This document shows positions 23,848 through 32,272 of a stretch of 64,000 bases of DNA, piece by piece. The translations under genes were made by a program, and so were the position numbers. A model generated the notes under the pieces. The model did not search any database and was not told the origin of the DNA. It saw nothing but the letters and a program-made list of their open reading frames with translations. This DNA comes from an uncultured Chitinophaga sp. (lineage in GTDB: Bacteria; Bacteroidota; Bacteroidia; Chitinophagales; Chitinophagaceae). Each line of letters starts with the position of its first letter. Position 1 is the first letter of the stretch. The DNA lies in assembly GCF_937898475.1 (NCBI RefSeq), contig NZ_CALEJS010000033.1:1-64000 (forward strand), read 5' to 3'.

Positions 23848-24444
23848 TTATATTACTTTATCTTCCAAGGATTTCAAATCGATCTCTTTAAGGAAACCAT
23901 AGTAAGCTTTATCCTCTACTTCCTGCGCTTTAAAATAATCATAGATTATCCGGGTTTTCAGATAGTACCTGATCCCTTCCGTCCAGGAGTCCCATATTTT
24001 TTTCTCTATCCTTCCCTTTTTATACCAAAAATATTCCTCTGCACATAAATTGAGATAATCCTGCATCACTTGGTTAGGAGTTCTACTATCAGACAATTTG
24101 TAGTCAGATGCTACACCCGACATACTGTTAGCCCTGATCAGATTAAGATCGTCATTCAATTTACTGAATCGTTCATTGAATGCATCAAACAATGAACGAA
24201 AAACCGCGTCCTGTTCTATCCAGTGTTTATTCAAAGCAATGTAAAAAGTAGCAATGGCGATTAGCGCAGTAATATGTTCCGTTCGCTGGCCTTCAGATTG
24301 AAACATGGAAAGCAGAACACCAAAAAATGCGATTGATAAACCGAGTAATGACCAGGTGCTTCTCTGGATGTAAAATTTTCTTATCAATTTGGTATAGGTA
24401 AGTGTAAATAAATAGTAAAATAGTGTAAAGGACTGAATGATCAA
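23848..24444 (-). CDS. Membrane-anchored protein of unknown function (DUF4760-like)
   Basis: A 198-residue protein with two hydrophobic segments near the N-terminus (FTLFYYLFTLTYT, residues 6-18, and WSLLGLSIAFFGVLLSMF, residues 31-48) and a third weaker one (ITALIAIATFYIAL). A charged, aromatic cytoplasmic region of about 130 residues follows: FRSLFDAFNERFSKLNDDLNLIR, then DYLNLCAEEYFWYKKGRIEKKIWDSWTEGIRYYL. The EEYFWYKKGxIxxxIWxxW pattern recalls DUF4760-type proteins, but I am not sure. No catalytic motif is seen. It is divergent from the 94-residue gene at 24534, with about 90 nt between them. Base composition is more AT rich than its neighbours. Confidence 0.65.
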   Translation of the reverse strand: MIIQSFTLFYYLFTLTYTKLIRKFYIQRSTWSLLGLSIAFFGVLLSMFQSEGQRTEHITALIAIATFYIALNKHWIEQDAVFRSLFDAFNERFSKLNDDLNLIRANSMSGVASDYKLSDSRTPNQVMQDYLNLCAEEYFWYKKGRIEKKIWDSWTEGIRYYLKTRIIYDYFKAQEVEDKAYYGFLKEIDLKSLEDKVI

Positions 24445-24533
24445 AAGGGGATTTTTCCTTTTTTTTCAAAGCCATTAAGCGTTGATCTTTGACCTGCGTT
24501 TTGCTGCTAAAAACTCCCGGAGAAAAGAAAAAA

Positions 24534-24818
24534 ATGCACATCACATATGGATCTACGAGCGGGTGGATTGCAAAACCTAAATTAAAAAACGCCAGCCGCA
24601 CAACATACAAATTATTACCACAGCGGACCATCGATGAGCAAGACAGTTTACTAGCTGTGTACAATAAACGTAAAAGTTATACGCCACAAAGCCATCGATC
24701 CACTAATAGCCCCCAACCGACTTGCAGCCCCAAAACAATACATGTGAAAGGATATTACAGGAAAAACGGCACCTATGTCAGACCTCACACCAGGAGTGCT
24801 CCCGGTAGAAGACATTAA
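24534..24818 (+). CDS. Small basic protein with VKGYYRKNGTYVRPHxRS motif
   Basis: I start this 94-residue protein at the ATG at 24534 (MHITYGSTSGWIAKPKLKNA); the frame opens at a TTG 45 nt earlier. It is very basic and ends in IHVKGYYRKNGTYVRPHTRS, a C-terminal motif I recognise from many short bacterial proteins (VxGYxRKDGTYVxPHxRS). In longer relatives it follows proline- or serine-rich linkers. The middle is Ser/Pro/Lys rich and probably disordered. No signal peptide or membrane segment is visible. The function is unknown. The conserved C-terminus supports a real gene despite the short length. Confidence 0.6.
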   Translation: MHITYGSTSGWIAKPKLKNASRTTYKLLPQRTIDEQDSLLAVYNKRKSYTPQSHRSTNSPQPTCSPKTIHVKGYYRKNGTYVRPHTRSAPGRRH

Positions 24819-24967
24819 CTGCAGTTGACTGGTGACCGGATAACCTGAAAATCCCGGGAAAAAATGGATGAGCCCACAAGTGTAAAACTTACGCTTTATT
24901 TCCGCTAAAATTCCTATTTTACCCCTTTAGCATCATTCTCGTTCATTTTTTTAAATCTATTTTGAAA

Positions 24968-26788
24968 ATGCCACGTAAAACACTCATTGTCCTTATTTCA
25001 TTTGTCATCCATTCCACATTCATTACCGGCGCCTCGGCGCAAACCCTTAAAACCCGCTGGGCCTCAAAAGTTTCCTCCGGCACCCCGCTTCCGGAATACC
25101 CGCGGCCACAGCTGGAAAGATCCCAATGGCTGAACCTGAACGGCTCCTGGCAATACGCCATACTGCCGAAATCGCAGGAAAATGCCCCAACGGCTTATGC
25201 GGGAAACATCCTTGTACCTTACGCCGTTGAATCTGCCCTTTCAGGGGTACAGAAAACCGTTGGTAAAGACAGCATCCTTTGGTACAAACGTACCTTTACC
25301 GTTCCTTCCGCCTACAGGAACAAGGATATTCTCCTGCACTTTGGCGCGGTAGACTGGCAAACAGATGTCTATATCAATGGCAAACACGCCGGCACCCACC
25401 AGGGCGGCTTTGATCCTTTTAGCTTCAACATTACCTCCCTGCTGAAAAAATCGGGCACACAGGAGATTGTTGTGAAAGTATGGGATCCAACCGATGAAGG
25501 TCCGCAACCCCGGGGTAAACAGATCATCAAGCCGCACGGCATCTGGTATACGCCTGTTACCGGTATCTGGCAGACCGTATGGTTAGAGCCGGTGGCGCCT
25601 ACCTATATCGCTTCCCTGAAACCCGTGCCTGATATTGATAAACAATCCCTCCAACTGTCGGTGAACACCGAAAACCTGCAGGCGGGCGACCAGGTAAAGA
25701 TCGTTGCCCTTGACGGTACCCAACAGGTAGCCGAGCAGACGCTGGACAATGGCGCTGCCGCTACACTGAATATCGCCAACCCGAAATTGTGGTCTCCCTC
25801 CTCTCCCGCCCTCTATAAGCTTAAGGTGTCCATCCTGCGCAAAGGCAAGGTAATAGACGAGGTAAAGAGCTATTTCGCGATGCGAAAGATCTCTATGGCG
25901 CCTGATCAGCAGGGTATACAGCGTATGCTGCTGAACAACAACTTTGTCTTCCAGTTTGGTCCGCTGGACCAGGGCTGGTGGCCTGACGGGCTCTATACCG
26001 CCCCTACCGATGATGCCTTGCGTTTTGACATCGAAAAGACCAAAGAGCTGGGCTTTAACATGATCCGCAAGCACGTAAAAGTGGAACCTGCCCGCTGGTA
26101 CTATTATGCAGATTCCCTGGGCATCCTGGTATGGCAGGACATGCCCAGCGGCGACCTGGGTAACAGGTGGGACAGCCGCCCCGCCATCTATGGCCGTGCT
26201 ACGGATAAAGACCGTACACCGGAATCTGAAAAGATCTACCGCAACGAGTGGAAAGCCATTATGGACGCTGTGAGCTTTTTCCCTTCCATCGTGGTATGGG
26301 TACCATTTAACGAAGCCTGGGGCCAGTTCAAAACAGCTGATATCACCAAATGGACAATGGAATACGATCCCTCCCGCCTGGTGAACAGCGCCAGCGGCGG
26401 TAACTTCCACCCGGTTGGGCATATCATAGACCTGCACAACTATCCCGACCCGGCAATGCCCCAGGCAGAGATATTTGGCAACAAACAGATACTGGTACTG
26501 GGAGAATACGGCGGCCTCGGACTGCCGCTTGACGGGCATACCTGGCAGCAGAAAAACAACTGGGGTTACCAGACCTTCAAGAATGCCGACGATATGTTTA
26601 AAGTGTACAGCGACTTTTGTGAACGCCTGAAAGATCTCATTCAACACGGACTGTCAGCAGCCGTTTATACTCAGACCACTGACGTGGAGATGGAAGTAAA
26701 CGGTCTCATGACCTACGACCGTGAGATCATCAAAGTACCGGCCGAAAAGATCAGTGCGGTGAATAAGGCGGTGATCAATAGCAAATAA
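24968..26788 (+). CDS. GH2-family beta-glycosidase, exported
   Basis: The ATG at 24968 gives MPRKTLIVLISFVIHSTFITGASAQ, a signal peptide; a TTG two codons earlier is less likely. The 606-residue protein has the GH2 plan: an N-terminal jelly-roll (WLNLNGSWQYAIL, ILWYKRTFTVP, VYINGKHAGTHQGGFDPFSFNIT), an Ig-like middle domain and a TIM barrel. In the barrel, NMIRKHVKVEPARWYYYADSLGILVWQDMPSG precedes the acid/base Glu in VVWVPFNEAWGQ near residue 447 and the nucleophile Glu in VLGEYGGLG near residue 512. Family members are beta-galactosidases, beta-glucuronidases or beta-mannosidases acting with retention. Which substrate applies cannot be read from the sequence, and no SusC/D pair is adjacent. 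Confidence 0.88.
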   Translation: MPRKTLIVLISFVIHSTFITGASAQTLKTRWASKVSSGTPLPEYPRPQLERSQWLNLNGSWQYAILPKSQENAPTAYAGNILVPYAVESALSGVQKTVGKDSILWYKRTFTVPSAYRNKDILLHFGAVDWQTDVYINGKHAGTHQGGFDPFSFNITSLLKKSGTQEIVVKVWDPTDEGPQPRGKQIIKPHGIWYTPVTGIWQTVWLEPVAPTYIASLKPVPDIDKQSLQLSVNTENLQAGDQVKIVALDGTQQVAEQTLDNGAAATLNIANPKLWSPSSPALYKLKVSILRKGKVIDEVKSYFAMRKISMAPDQQGIQRMLLNNNFVFQFGPLDQGWWPDGLYTAPTDDALRFDIEKTKELGFNMIRKHVKVEPARWYYYADSLGILVWQDMPSGDLGNRWDSRPAIYGRATDKDRTPESEKIYRNEWKAIMDAVSFFPSIVVWVPFNEAWGQFKTADITKWTMEYDPSRLVNSASGGNFHPVGHIIDLHNYPDPAMPQAEIFGNKQILVLGEYGGLGLPLDGHTWQQKNNWGYQTFKNADDMFKVYSDFCERLKDLIQHGLSAAVYTQTTDVEMEVNGLMTYDREIIKVPAEKISAVNKAVINSK

Positions 26789-27237
26789 TACAAAGTTCAG
26801 GTTTGAGGTTTGAGGTTTGTTAAAGGTTAGTGGTTCATTGACTGGTATGCAGGTAAGGCTGCCTGTTGGTGAACCTCAAACCTCAAACTTCAAACCTCAA
26901 ACTTTTTTGAAAAGTGTTCCGCCTGAAAAGGCGGAACGTGTCATCCCTCAAATATATCGACACGTCCCTGGCCAAGAACCGGGGTTGTGACCGTAATCTT
27001 TATTCCATTGTTAGGTCCGCTATAAATTTCTGCATAAAATCCGGATCTTATGGTAGACTTTCGGGTCAATTTTTACAAAAGAGCGGAAATTCGGGTCAGG
27101 AAGGCCGGCGGATAATAGCTAAAATTTGGCTAAACGGCAAATTTCAGGTATCTTCACTGGATTTTAATAGTATATTAACTATACCAGTGGGACAAATAAG
27201 TAACCTCAGGTAAATTTATAAAAAAGATAAACGAACA
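26789..27237. other. 449-nt intergenic region before the DEAD-box helicase
   Basis: The first 120 nt hold the hairpin described at 26801-26908. The remainder (26909-27237) is AT rich and precedes a helicase gene with a TTG start. An open frame at 26914-27213 has no recognisable domain and unnatural composition, so I do not call it. The long untranslated leader is in keeping with RNA helicase genes that are controlled by RNA structure or cold, but I see no defined element or clear TAnnTTTG promoter. Confidence 0.5.
26801..26908 (+). terminator. GGTTTGA-family hairpin with T-run after the GH2 gene
   Basis: GTTTGAGGTTTGAGGTT at 26801-26817 is perfectly complementary to AACCTCAAACCTCAAAC at 26872-26888, with a smaller CAGG/CCTG pair inside the loop. 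Another CAAACCTCAAAC copy and a run of six T (26903-26908) follow. It starts about 13 nt after the GH2 stop and looks like a terminator built from an intergenic repeat family also seen at 14809-15211, 41341-41380 and 45490-45600. Confidence 0.65.
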
Positions 27238-28596
27238 TTGAACTTTCACGAATTTGGATTTGACGACGATCTGCTGGATGGCATTTATGCCATGGGCTAT
27301 GAAAAGGCCACTCCTGTACAGGAACAGGTAATACCACCCATTATTGCAGGCAGAGATATCATTGCATCAGCGCAGACAGGTACCGGTAAAACGGCCGCAT
27401 TCCTGCTCCCGGTACTCCACAACCTGCTTACGCAACCCCGGGATGAAAAGAGTATCAACGCAATGGTGATCGTGCCTACACGCGAACTGGCCATCCAGAT
27501 CGCGCAAACGCTCGAAGGCCTCACCTACTATACCTCCATCAGTTCTATAGCCGTATATGGCGGCACCGGCGGCGCTTCCTTCGCCACTGAAAAAAAGGCG
27601 CTGGCTACCGGCGTGGACATTGTCATTTGTACACCCGGCCGCATGATAGCCCACCTCAACATGGGCTATGTGAACGTAAAGCAGTTGAAATACCTGGTGC
27701 TGGACGAAGCCGACCGCATGCTGGACATGGGTTTCTTTGACGACATTATCAAGATCATCTCTTACCTGCCTAAGGAAAGGCAGAATTTGATGTTCTCTGC
27801 TACCATGCCGCCCAAAATAAAGCAGCTGGCGCTCCGCATCCTGCAGGAGCCTGTAGGCATATCCATCGCCCTGAACAAGGCGCCGGAAAAGATCGTACAA
27901 AAAGCCTTCCTGGTGCACGAACAGCAAAAGGCGCCATTGATCAAATATGTGCTTTCACAACAGCAGTTTGAAAGCGTGATCATCTTCTGCTCCAGCAAAA
28001 TGAATGTTAAACAGCTGTACGCAGAGCTGAAACAGGCGAAATTCTCCACAGAGCTGATCCACTCCGACCTGGAACAGGAAAAACGCGAACAGGCCCTGCT
28101 GGACTTTAAGAATAAAAAGCTGAAAATACTGGTGGCTACGGACATCCTGAGCCGCGGTATCGATATTGAGGATATTGACCTGGTGATCAATTACGATGTG
28201 CCGAAAGATGCGGAAGATTATATTCACCGCATTGGCCGTACCGCCCGCGCCGCCTCAGAGGGCAGCGCCTATACCTTTGTGAGCGGTAAAGAAATGGGCC
28301 GCTTTGCACGTATAGAAAGAACGCTGGGAAAACAGGTACCCCGCGGCGAAGTGCCGGAACAATTTGGTCCAGCCCCTTCGTTTAACGCAAGGCCGGAAGG
28401 AAGACCGGGCCGGAACAATGGTAAACCACGGCGTAATGGCGGCGGTAAACCGGGAGGCGGCCATGGCAGACCAGGCGGCAACGGCAAGCCGGATGGGAAC
28501 AGTAATGGTCAGGGTAACCGTAACGGTGCTCCGCAAGGCCACCGGAAACCGAAGAAGAAGCCATCAAATAATTTCAACAACAATAAAAGCAGTTAG
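27238..28596 (+). CDS. DEAD-box ATP-dependent RNA helicase (RhlE-like)
   Basis: A 452-residue helicase that must start at TTG 27238: the in-frame upstream stop is at 27211, and the next ATG (codon 19) would remove the Q-motif region FHEFGFDDDLLDGIYAMGYEKATPVQEQ. Core motifs are AQTGTGKT (I), PTRELA (Ia), TPGR (Ib), VLDEADRML (II, DEAD), SATMP (III), IIFCSSK (IV), TDILSRGID (V) and HRIGRTAR (VI). The last ~85 residues are Gly/Arg/Lys/Asn rich (GRPGRNNGKPRRNGGGKPGGG), a flexible RNA-binding tail. It remodels RNA in the cytoplasm, in ribosome assembly or RNA decay. The stop codon lies inside the left arm of a terminator hairpin. Confidence 0.94.
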   Translation: MNFHEFGFDDDLLDGIYAMGYEKATPVQEQVIPPIIAGRDIIASAQTGTGKTAAFLLPVLHNLLTQPRDEKSINAMVIVPTRELAIQIAQTLEGLTYYTSISSIAVYGGTGGASFATEKKALATGVDIVICTPGRMIAHLNMGYVNVKQLKYLVLDEADRMLDMGFFDDIIKIISYLPKERQNLMFSATMPPKIKQLALRILQEPVGISIALNKAPEKIVQKAFLVHEQQKAPLIKYVLSQQQFESVIIFCSSKMNVKQLYAELKQAKFSTELIHSDLEQEKREQALLDFKNKKLKILVATDILSRGIDIEDIDLVINYDVPKDAEDYIHRIGRTARAASEGSAYTFVSGKEMGRFARIERTLGKQVPRGEVPEQFGPAPSFNARPEGRPGRNNGKPRRNGGGKPGGGHGRPGGNGKPDGNSNGQGNRNGAPQGHRKPKKKPSNNFNNNKSS

Positions 28597-28617
28597 CGGA
28601 GAACTAACTGCTTTTTT
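28585..28617 (+). terminator. Rho-independent terminator of the helicase gene
   Basis: AAAAGCAGTTAG (28585-28596) pairs with CTAACTGCTTTT (28604-28615) across a 7-nt loop, and the T-run extends to 28617. The helicase stop codon TAG forms the last three bases of the left arm, so the terminator overlaps the coding end. Confidence 0.9.
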
Positions 28618-28692
28618 GTTTAAGCCAGATACCGCTTTTCGGCGTTGTTATAACCCCGGTGCAATGGTACCGGAGTTTTCTATTCTGTTTAC

Positions 28693-29967
28693 TTAGAGTT
28701 TGCTGATCTTGTTGCGCAGTATACGCTTTTCTGTTTCTGACTGCGTTTGGGCGATAGCGGTCTCAAAATATTGTTTAGCCTGCACGAGGTCATCTAACCT
28801 TGCGTGCAGTTCTCCGAGTAAGCTGTTATACAGGTAAAAAGATGCGAGCTTCTTCCGGTCTTTTATTTGCTCCAGCTCCACCAATGCCGCAGACGGGCCA
28901 TGTACCAGCATTACCACGACGGCCCTGTTCAATTCAGTAATGGCGGAAGGCGCGGTTTCACAAAGCCAGTCGTAATATTCCAGGATCTTTCTCCAATTGG
29001 TTTGGGCATAGCTTTCGGCAATGCAGTGTTCATAAGCGATAGCGGCTTCCAGGTGGTAGCGGCTGATCGTGTTGCCGAAAGCGGCCCTTTCCATATAGGC
29101 GTTCCCGAAGGCGATCAGCTGACGATCCCATTTGCCACGGTCCTGTTCTGACAGCAGGATGATCTCCCCTGCTGTGCTCAACCGGCTTTCCGTGCGTGAG
29201 GCGTGGAAGCACATAAGGGCCATCAGCGCAAAGGTGGAAGGTGTTTGCGTGTAGACATTTTCCGTGAGCAGCTTACAGAGCAGCATCGCTTCTTCCATTA
29301 CATCCTTGCGGATCAGGTCTTCTGAATGGGTAGAGTTATATCCTTCGTTGAATAACAGGTAGATGGCGTTCAGTACGGCAGCGGTACGGTGTTCCAGGTC
29401 GGCGATGGAGGGAATCTCCAGTTTGATCCTGTTATCGCGGAAAAACTCTTTTGTGCGGTAGAGCCTTTTGGAAATGGTATCTTCTGAAGTAAGGAACGCT
29501 TTCGCGATTTCTGCGGTACTGAAGCCGCAAAGCGTTTTCAGGATGATGGTCACCTGGTTCTCTTCAGAAACGCCGGGATGGCAGCAGGCGAACATCATGC
29601 GCAACATATCATCCTTCACAGGGGCTTCCTGCCAGAGGTGGTCCATCGTTGCGTCAAGCGTATAGCCGAAACTGTGTGAATGGCTTTCATCATCCGTGAA
29701 ATCAAACTGTACGGAATGTTTATTCCGGCGGATGATGTCAATGGCCTTGTTCTTGGCTACGCGGAACAGCCAGGCGGAAGGATTGTCCGGAATACCTTTG
29801 TCCGTCCAGGACTGCATGGCATGCAGCAGGGTATCCTGCACAACATCTTCGGCTGTTTCCAGGTTTTCTGCGCCGAAGATCTTTGTCAGCACAGCTACCA
29901 TCTTCCCCGCTTCGCGGCGGAAAAGATGGTCTGTCAGCTGGTTAATATGATCAGGTGAAATGGCCAA
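28693..29967 (-). CDS. ECF42-type RNA polymerase sigma factor with C-terminal helical extension
   Basis: A 424-residue sigma-70-family factor. Region 2 is at residues 15-85 (FGAENLETAEDVVQDTLLHAMQSWTDKGIPDNPSAWLFRVAKNKAIDIIRRN). Region 4 lies near residues 110-170 (LRMMFACCHPGVSEENQVTIILKTLCGFSTAEIAKAFLTSEDTISKRLYRTK). A long C-terminal extension of about 250 residues (DUF6596/TPR-like, AAFGNTISRYHLEAAIAYEHC) replaces an anti-sigma factor as the regulatory part. In the ECF42 group such factors are characteristically encoded beside DGPF/YCII-domain proteins, and two of these lie directly upstream in the same operon (4-nt and 26-nt gaps). Its promoters and inducing signal are unknown. Confidence 0.92.
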   Translation of the reverse strand: MAISPDHINQLTDHLFRREAGKMVAVLTKIFGAENLETAEDVVQDTLLHAMQSWTDKGIPDNPSAWLFRVAKNKAIDIIRRNKHSVQFDFTDDESHSHSFGYTLDATMDHLWQEAPVKDDMLRMMFACCHPGVSEENQVTIILKTLCGFSTAEIAKAFLTSEDTISKRLYRTKEFFRDNRIKLEIPSIADLEHRTAAVLNAIYLLFNEGYNSTHSEDLIRKDVMEEAMLLCKLLTENVYTQTPSTFALMALMCFHASRTESRLSTAGEIILLSEQDRGKWDRQLIAFGNAYMERAAFGNTISRYHLEAAIAYEHCIAESYAQTNWRKILEYYDWLCETAPSAITELNRAVVVMLVHGPSAALVELEQIKDRKKLASFYLYNSLLGELHARLDDLVQAKQYFETAIAQTQSETEKRILRNKISKL

Positions 29968-29971
29968 AGGA

Positions 29972-30313
29972 TCAGTTGTTAGGTGCTACTTCCCGTATTT
30001 CCATAACGCCGTCGTATTCAAAGATGGGATTGCCATGGGCGATCTGTACGGCCTCCTGCAGGCTGGCTGCTTTGACGGTTACCATACCGTTTACCAGCAT
30101 TTCATCTTCTGTAAAAGGTCCTTCGCTTAGTTGTTGCTGCTTCCCGCTCATTACCGCACCGTTGCGCTGCAGGCGTAACACGCTGTTCAGCTTCCCGTTT
30201 CCGGCGATCTCTCCTATCCATTCTTTTGATCGCAGCATGATCTGCTGCAGTTCTTCGGGTGAGGCTTGCAGGAAACGCGGCCCCACCCTGAATAATAATA
30301 CGTAATCTTTCAT
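29972..30313 (-). CDS. DGPF/YCII-related protein, sigma-factor partner
   Basis: A 113-residue cytoplasmic protein opening MKDYVLLFRVGPRFLQASPEELQ, with the diagnostic block LSEGPFTEDEMLVNGMVTVKAASLQEAVQIAHGNPIFEYDGVMEIREV. The usual DGPF is EGPF here. YCII-like folds are small ferredoxin-like alpha/beta barrels with a conserved His in several members. The gene ends 4 nt before the ECF42 sigma factor start. In this group the partner is thought to help sense or transmit the signal, but no mechanism is established. It is a paralogue of the next gene (30340-30684), probably from tandem duplication. Confidence 0.87.
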   Translation of the reverse strand: MKDYVLLFRVGPRFLQASPEELQQIMLRSKEWIGEIAGNGKLNSVLRLQRNGAVMSGKQQQLSEGPFTEDEMLVNGMVTVKAASLQEAVQIAHGNPIFEYDGVMEIREVAPNN

Positions 30314-30339
30314 GCTACAGGTTTTAGTGTTTGACCATC

Positions 30340-30684
30340 TCAGGAAGCAATTTCCCTGATCTCCGTGCTTACATCATCGTGCTCAAAAATGGGGCAGCCT
30401 TTGGCCAGGCTGATGGCCTGATCCAGGTCTGTTGCCTTGATGACGAGATACCCCGCAACAATTTCCTTGCCCTCGGCAAAGGGGCCGTCAGTCAATTGGG
30501 CTGCTTTCCGGCCCTTCAGTACGGCGCCGGTACCGCCGCCTACCAGGCGCTGGCCCTGTGGCAAATGACCTTTCTGCATCAGGTCTTCCATCCAGGCTTT
30601 CCAATTGGCGGAAATCGGTTCACCGGCCTGGGAGCTGGGCACATATTGTGGGCCGCCGCGGAACAAAAAGAGATAGTCTTTCAC
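30340..30684 (-). CDS. DGPF/YCII-related protein (paralogue)
   Basis: A 114-residue protein opening MKDYLFLFRGGPQYVPSSQAGEPISANWKAWMEDLMQKGHLPQGQ, with the full family motif TDGPFAEGKEIVAGYLVIKATDLDQAISLAKGCPIFEHDDVSTEIREI. It is the first gene of the operon with the second YCII protein (26-nt gap) and the ECF42 sigma factor. The ALAKGCPIFE and EIREI blocks are shared with the downstream paralogue. It probably adopts the same small alpha/beta fold, perhaps as a homo- or heterodimer. Its molecular role is unknown. Confidence 0.88.
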   Translation of the reverse strand: MKDYLFLFRGGPQYVPSSQAGEPISANWKAWMEDLMQKGHLPQGQRLVGGGTGAVLKGRKAAQLTDGPFAEGKEIVAGYLVIKATDLDQAISLAKGCPIFEHDDVSTEIREIAS

Positions 30685-30812
30685 TTTTTTAAGTTTTTAG
30701 TGGTTAAGAGATTGCTTACACACTTAAATGACGAATGAAAGAACCGGGATTTGGACATGGTGGGTAACATAATTTAAAATTCAGTGGAGGAACGGAACAA
30801 ATATCAATCATT

Positions 30813-31877
30813 CTATGGTTTAGCCCTTTCATACTGAATGGGCCAGCTGATCTTATCATTCAATTCCTGCGCGGCCTGCAACGGGAAATAGGGGTTGCGC
30901 AGGAGTTCCCTTGCCATAATGACCATATCCGCATCGCCGTTTACCAGGATCGTTTCTGCCTGCGTGGCATTGGTGATCATCCCCACAGTGCCGGTGAGTA
31001 TGCCTGTCTCTTTCCTGATCCGGGAGGCGAACGGCAACTGGTAGGCCGGTCCTACAGGAATATGTTGCTGCACTGAGAGTCCGCCGCTGGAAACATCCAC
31101 CAGATCTACTCCGCTTTCTTTCAGTATATGCGCCAGCTTTACCGATTCATCGGGATTCCAGCCACCATCCACCCAATCTGTGGCAGAGATCCTGACAAAC
31201 AATGGCAGCTCCTGCGGCCAGACTGTTTTTACGCTCTCAATTATTTCCAGTAACAAGCGGATGCGGTTTTCAAAGCTGCCGCCATATTCATCTGTACGAT
31301 GGTTGCTTAAGGGAGATAAGAACTGATGTACCAGGTAACCATGTGCGGCGTGTACCTCTATTACTTTAAAGCCGGCGGCCAATGATCTTTTAGCGGCAGC
31401 TGTAAAATCTGCAATTACTTTATGGATACCTTCTATAGTGAGTGCTTCCGGCAGGGGGTAATTATCGGAGAAACGTATAGCGGAAGGCGCAACTGTTACC
31501 CATCCCCCGTTTGCAACAGTTACCTCTCCACGGCCTTTCCAGGGTGCATTGGTACTGGCCTTGCGGCCGGCGTGGGCCAGCTGGATGCCGGGCACACATT
31601 GCTGAGCGGATATAAACGATGTGATCTGCCGCAGTTTCTCGACATGTTCGTCCTTCCAGATGCCGAGATCTTCCGGGGAGATACGGCCTTCCGGCGATAC
31701 GGCTGCGGCTTCTGTGATGATCAACCCGGCGCCGCCTACCGCACGGCTGCCAAGATGAACGAGATGCCAGTCGTTAGCGAAGCCGTCTTCTGAAGAATAC
31801 TGGCACATGGGAGATACGGCGATCCTGTTCTTAAACTGAAGCCCTTTTATGGTAAGAGGAGAAAATAATTGTGACAT
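30813..31877 (-). CDS. NADH:flavin oxidoreductase, Old Yellow Enzyme family (YqjM/NamA-like)
   Basis: A 354-residue FMN-binding TIM-barrel protein. The N-terminal LFSPLTIKGLQFKNRIAVSPMCQYSSEDG carries the Cys that marks thermophilic-like (YqjM-type) OYEs. HLVHLGSRAVGGAGLIITEAAAVSPEGRIS, IQLAHAGRKAS and EVHAAHGYLVHQFLSPLSNHRTDEYGGSFENR follow, with the last holding the conserved His and catalytic-site residues. C-terminal FMN-phosphate segments include GTVGMITNATQAE and MARELLRNPYFPL. It reduces activated C=C bonds of enals, enones or nitro compounds using NAD(P)H. It is divergent from the small membrane protein at 31982, and no pathway partner is adjacent. Confidence 0.93.
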   Translation of the reverse strand: MSQLFSPLTIKGLQFKNRIAVSPMCQYSSEDGFANDWHLVHLGSRAVGGAGLIITEAAAVSPEGRISPEDLGIWKDEHVEKLRQITSFISAQQCVPGIQLAHAGRKASTNAPWKGRGEVTVANGGWVTVAPSAIRFSDNYPLPEALTIEGIHKVIADFTAAAKRSLAAGFKVIEVHAAHGYLVHQFLSPLSNHRTDEYGGSFENRIRLLLEIIESVKTVWPQELPLFVRISATDWVDGGWNPDESVKLAHILKESGVDLVDVSSGGLSVQQHIPVGPAYQLPFASRIRKETGILTGTVGMITNATQAETILVNGDADMVIMARELLRNPYFPLQAAQELNDKISWPIQYERAKP

Positions 31878-31951
31878 ATGTTTCCGTTAAATGATCCGGT
31901 TGTTAAAGTAAATTTTTTTCCTGAAAACACGGAACGTATAAAAATCTTCAT

Positions 31952-31970
31952 TAACTTTGAATTACAAAGT
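31952..31970 (+). promoter_or_regulatory. -7 promoter element overlapping a short palindrome
   Basis: TAACTTTG at 31952-31959 matches TAnnTTTG, and ACTTTG (31954-31959) pairs with CAAAGT (31965-31970) around AATTA. This is 12 nt before the ATG at 31982, so it probably drives the small membrane protein and may be covered by a repressor. No clear -33 element is seen. Confidence 0.45.
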
Positions 31971-31981
31971 GCTTTTTAACT

Positions 31982-32272
31982 ATGATCACAAAAAACATAA
32001 GGCTTATCGGCATACTGCTCACAGTAGGTTTGCTGTTGCTCATACCCCTGGTAGCCATGCAGTTCACCAGTGAAGTGGACTGGTCTCCATTTGATTTCCT
32101 GGTGATGGGCGTCTTACTGCTGGTCACCGGACTTATGTGTGAGTTTGTTTTGCGGAAGGTAAAGAAAACGGCCTACCGGCTAGCGATTCTTGCTGGTATA
32201 CTGGTTGCCTTTCTGCTTACCTGGGCTGAGCTGGCGGTGGGTATTTTTGGGACGCCGTTTGCGGGAAGCTGA
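31982..32272 (+). CDS. Small integral membrane protein of unknown function
   Basis: A 96-residue protein with three predicted transmembrane helices: IRLIGILLTVGLLLLIPLVAM (residues 6-26), FDFLVMGVLLLVTGLMCEFVL (38-58) and LAILAGILVAFLLTWAELAVGIFG (69-92). Short charged loops (RKVKKTAYR) separate the last two. This layout is common among uncharacterised Bacteroidota membrane proteins. It has no signal peptide beyond the first helix and no catalytic motif. It is transcribed divergently from the OYE gene, and nothing in the context reveals a role. Confidence 0.75.
   Translation: MITKNIRLIGILLTVGLLLLIPLVAMQFTSEVDWSPFDFLVMGVLLLVTGLMCEFVLRKVKKTAYRLAILAGILVAFLLTWAELAVGIFGTPFAGS

Noticed and set aside
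25583..26647. A 354-codon minus-strand open frame inside the GH2 gene
   Set aside because: Antisense shadow; the plus strand carries both GH2 catalytic glutamates and a signal peptide.
26914..27213. A 99-codon plus-strand frame before the helicase
   Set aside because: No recognisable domain, no promoter or plausible conservation; treated as leader or intergenic sequence.
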